From: Clostridiales bacterium
GTDB taxonomy: Bacteria; Bacillota; Clostridia; Oscillospirales; Oscillospiraceae
Direction: 5' to 3'
Assembly (NCBI GenBank): GCA_021205375.1
Contig: JAJPXR010000190.1
Span: 1 to 5,384 of the forward strand
Length of the DNA stretch: 5,384 nucleotides
In this document: positions 4,844-5,384 of the stretch, in pieces
Numbering within the stretch: the stretch's first letter is position 1
How the letters are laid out: every line of letters begins with the position of its first letter
Notes under the pieces: model-generated
The model's input: the letters and a program-made list of their open reading frames with translations, nothing else
Database searches by the model: none
What the model was told of the DNA's origin: nothing
Program-made: the position numbers and the translations under genes

Positions 4844-5384
4844 TCATGTAATATCGGCTGTCTCCGGCTTTTTCGCCTGGTAGTGCTTGCAGCTTCGCTG
4901 GGCGTAGAGCTTGCCGCCATAACGCCGGTTGCCGTAGCGCTTGGCATCGGACAGATGCTCCACGTAGACCTCGCCGGTCTCCGGGTTCTGCCAGGGGGCC
5001 TTGGGGTTGGTGACGCTGCCGCCCTGGTAGGCTTTGGGCAGCGGGGGGTACTCCCAGCCCGAACCATAGCGGCGCTGACTGCCCCAGGGTTCCTTGTAGC
5101 TCATGGGCAGCTCCACCACCACTTTGGACTCCGGCACGGGGGAGCCGTCCATGCGGATGGAGAAGGGGTGGGGAATGGCGGTGATTTTTCCGTAGCGCCG
5201 CTGACTGCCCCACGGCTCTTTATAGCTCATGGGCAGCTCCACCACCGCACGGGAGCGGGGGGTAGGCGAACCGTCCATGCGGATGGGCAGGCGGAACCGG
5301 ACGCCGGTGTACCGGCGGCTGCCGCCCCACGGTTCCTTGTAGCTCATGGGCAGCTCCATGGCTGTCCGAGCGGGCATGGGCGAG
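4844..5384 (-). CDS. Tyr/Arg/Gly-rich tandem-repeat protein (partial, 5' end outside window)
   Basis: I do not recognise this protein. At least three copies of a unit are visible, each with the core ELPMSYKEPWG, then (S/G)xRRY, a variable stretch, and IRMDGSP before the next copy. Repeat periods are 39 and 42 residues. The ATG at 5377 is probably not the true start: the two codons upstream encode Ser-Pro, exactly what the repeat (DGSPxP) predicts, so the frame continues past the right edge. The unique C terminus (about the last 70 residues) carries APWQNPETGEVY, then RYGNRRYGGKLYAQ and a Lys-rich tail. Within the 177 residues read from 5377 there are 13 Tyr, one Cys, and no membrane segment. 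Its own terminator follows. Tyr/Arg/Gly-rich repeats and the sporulation neighbours would fit a spore coat or surface protein, but that is a guess. Confidence 0.8.
   Translation of the reverse strand, partial: SPMPARTAMELPMSYKEPWGGSRRYTGVRFRLPIRMDGSPTPRSRAVVELPMSYKEPWGSQRRYGKITAIPHPFSIRMDGSPVPESKVVVELPMSYKEPWGSQRRYGSGWEYPPLPKAYQGGSVTNPKAPWQNPETGEVYVEHLSDAKRYGNRRYGGKLYAQRSCKHYQAKKPETADIT
5064..5384 (-). repeat. In-frame tandem DNA repeats of 126 and 117 bp
   Basis: Equivalent points lie at 5064, 5190 and 5307, so the spacings are 126 and 117 bp, both multiples of three. The best conserved block, TAGCTCATGGGCAGCTCCA, recurs identically at 5097-5115, 5223-5241 and 5340-5358. Between blocks the units diverge in sequence and by 9 bp in length, so these are old, selected coding repeats and not a recent slippage array. 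The third copy is cut by the window edge. Confidence 0.9.

Noticed and set aside
5064..5384. Tandem repeats considered as a CRISPR or non-coding satellite
   Set aside because: Periods are multiples of three, the frame stays open, and conservation follows the protein sequence, so they are coding repeats.

Overview
The window looks like chromosomal DNA from an anaerobic, endospore-forming Firmicute of the class Clostridia. The high GC content and the protein sequences suggest the Oscillospiraceae (Flavonifractor/Pseudoflavonifractor-like), but that placement is inference from protein character and gene content, not a search result. Six protein genes can be supported, and at least four of them are housekeeping or sporulation genes of recognisable families.

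Layout: (1) 1-650 (+): an inverted repeat, a strong intrinsic terminator, then a two-gene unit of tiny helical proteins (61 and 82 aa). The second belongs to the CotF-type spore coat family. The pair is preceded by a good candidate sigma-G (forespore) promoter and followed by a GC-rich hairpin shared with the convergent gene. (2) 658-2821 (-): guaB (IMP dehydrogenase, complete, 490 aa) lies downstream of an unrecognised cysteine-rich, zinc-ribbon-like gene of 201 aa, which has a near-ideal extended -10 sigma-A promoter. (3) 2822-2992: a divergent control region holding that vegetative promoter on one strand and a second sigma-G-like promoter on the other. (4) 2993-4408 (+): spoVAD and spoVAE, the dipicolinic-acid (DPA) channel genes, with no spoVAC in front of them. 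(5) 4409-4843: no gene. It holds a roughly 290-bp nested inverted-repeat element with an AT-rich core and a 17-bp direct repeat on both sides, then a terminator for the next gene. (6) 4844-5384 (-): the 3' part of a gene for a Tyr/Arg/Gly-rich tandem-repeat protein that runs off the right edge.

Together, the coat-type genes and spoVADE appear to be forespore-expressed under near-identical promoter architecture (-35 GHATR, exactly 17 nt, -10 CATNHTA-like). guaB and the zinc-ribbon gene form a vegetative block on the opposite strand between them. The unknown parts are the cysteine-rich protein, the tandem-repeat protein and the inverted-repeat element. I found no CRISPR array, tRNA, rRNA, transposase, riboswitch or defence system, and I see no convincing evidence for a wholly new multi-gene system here.
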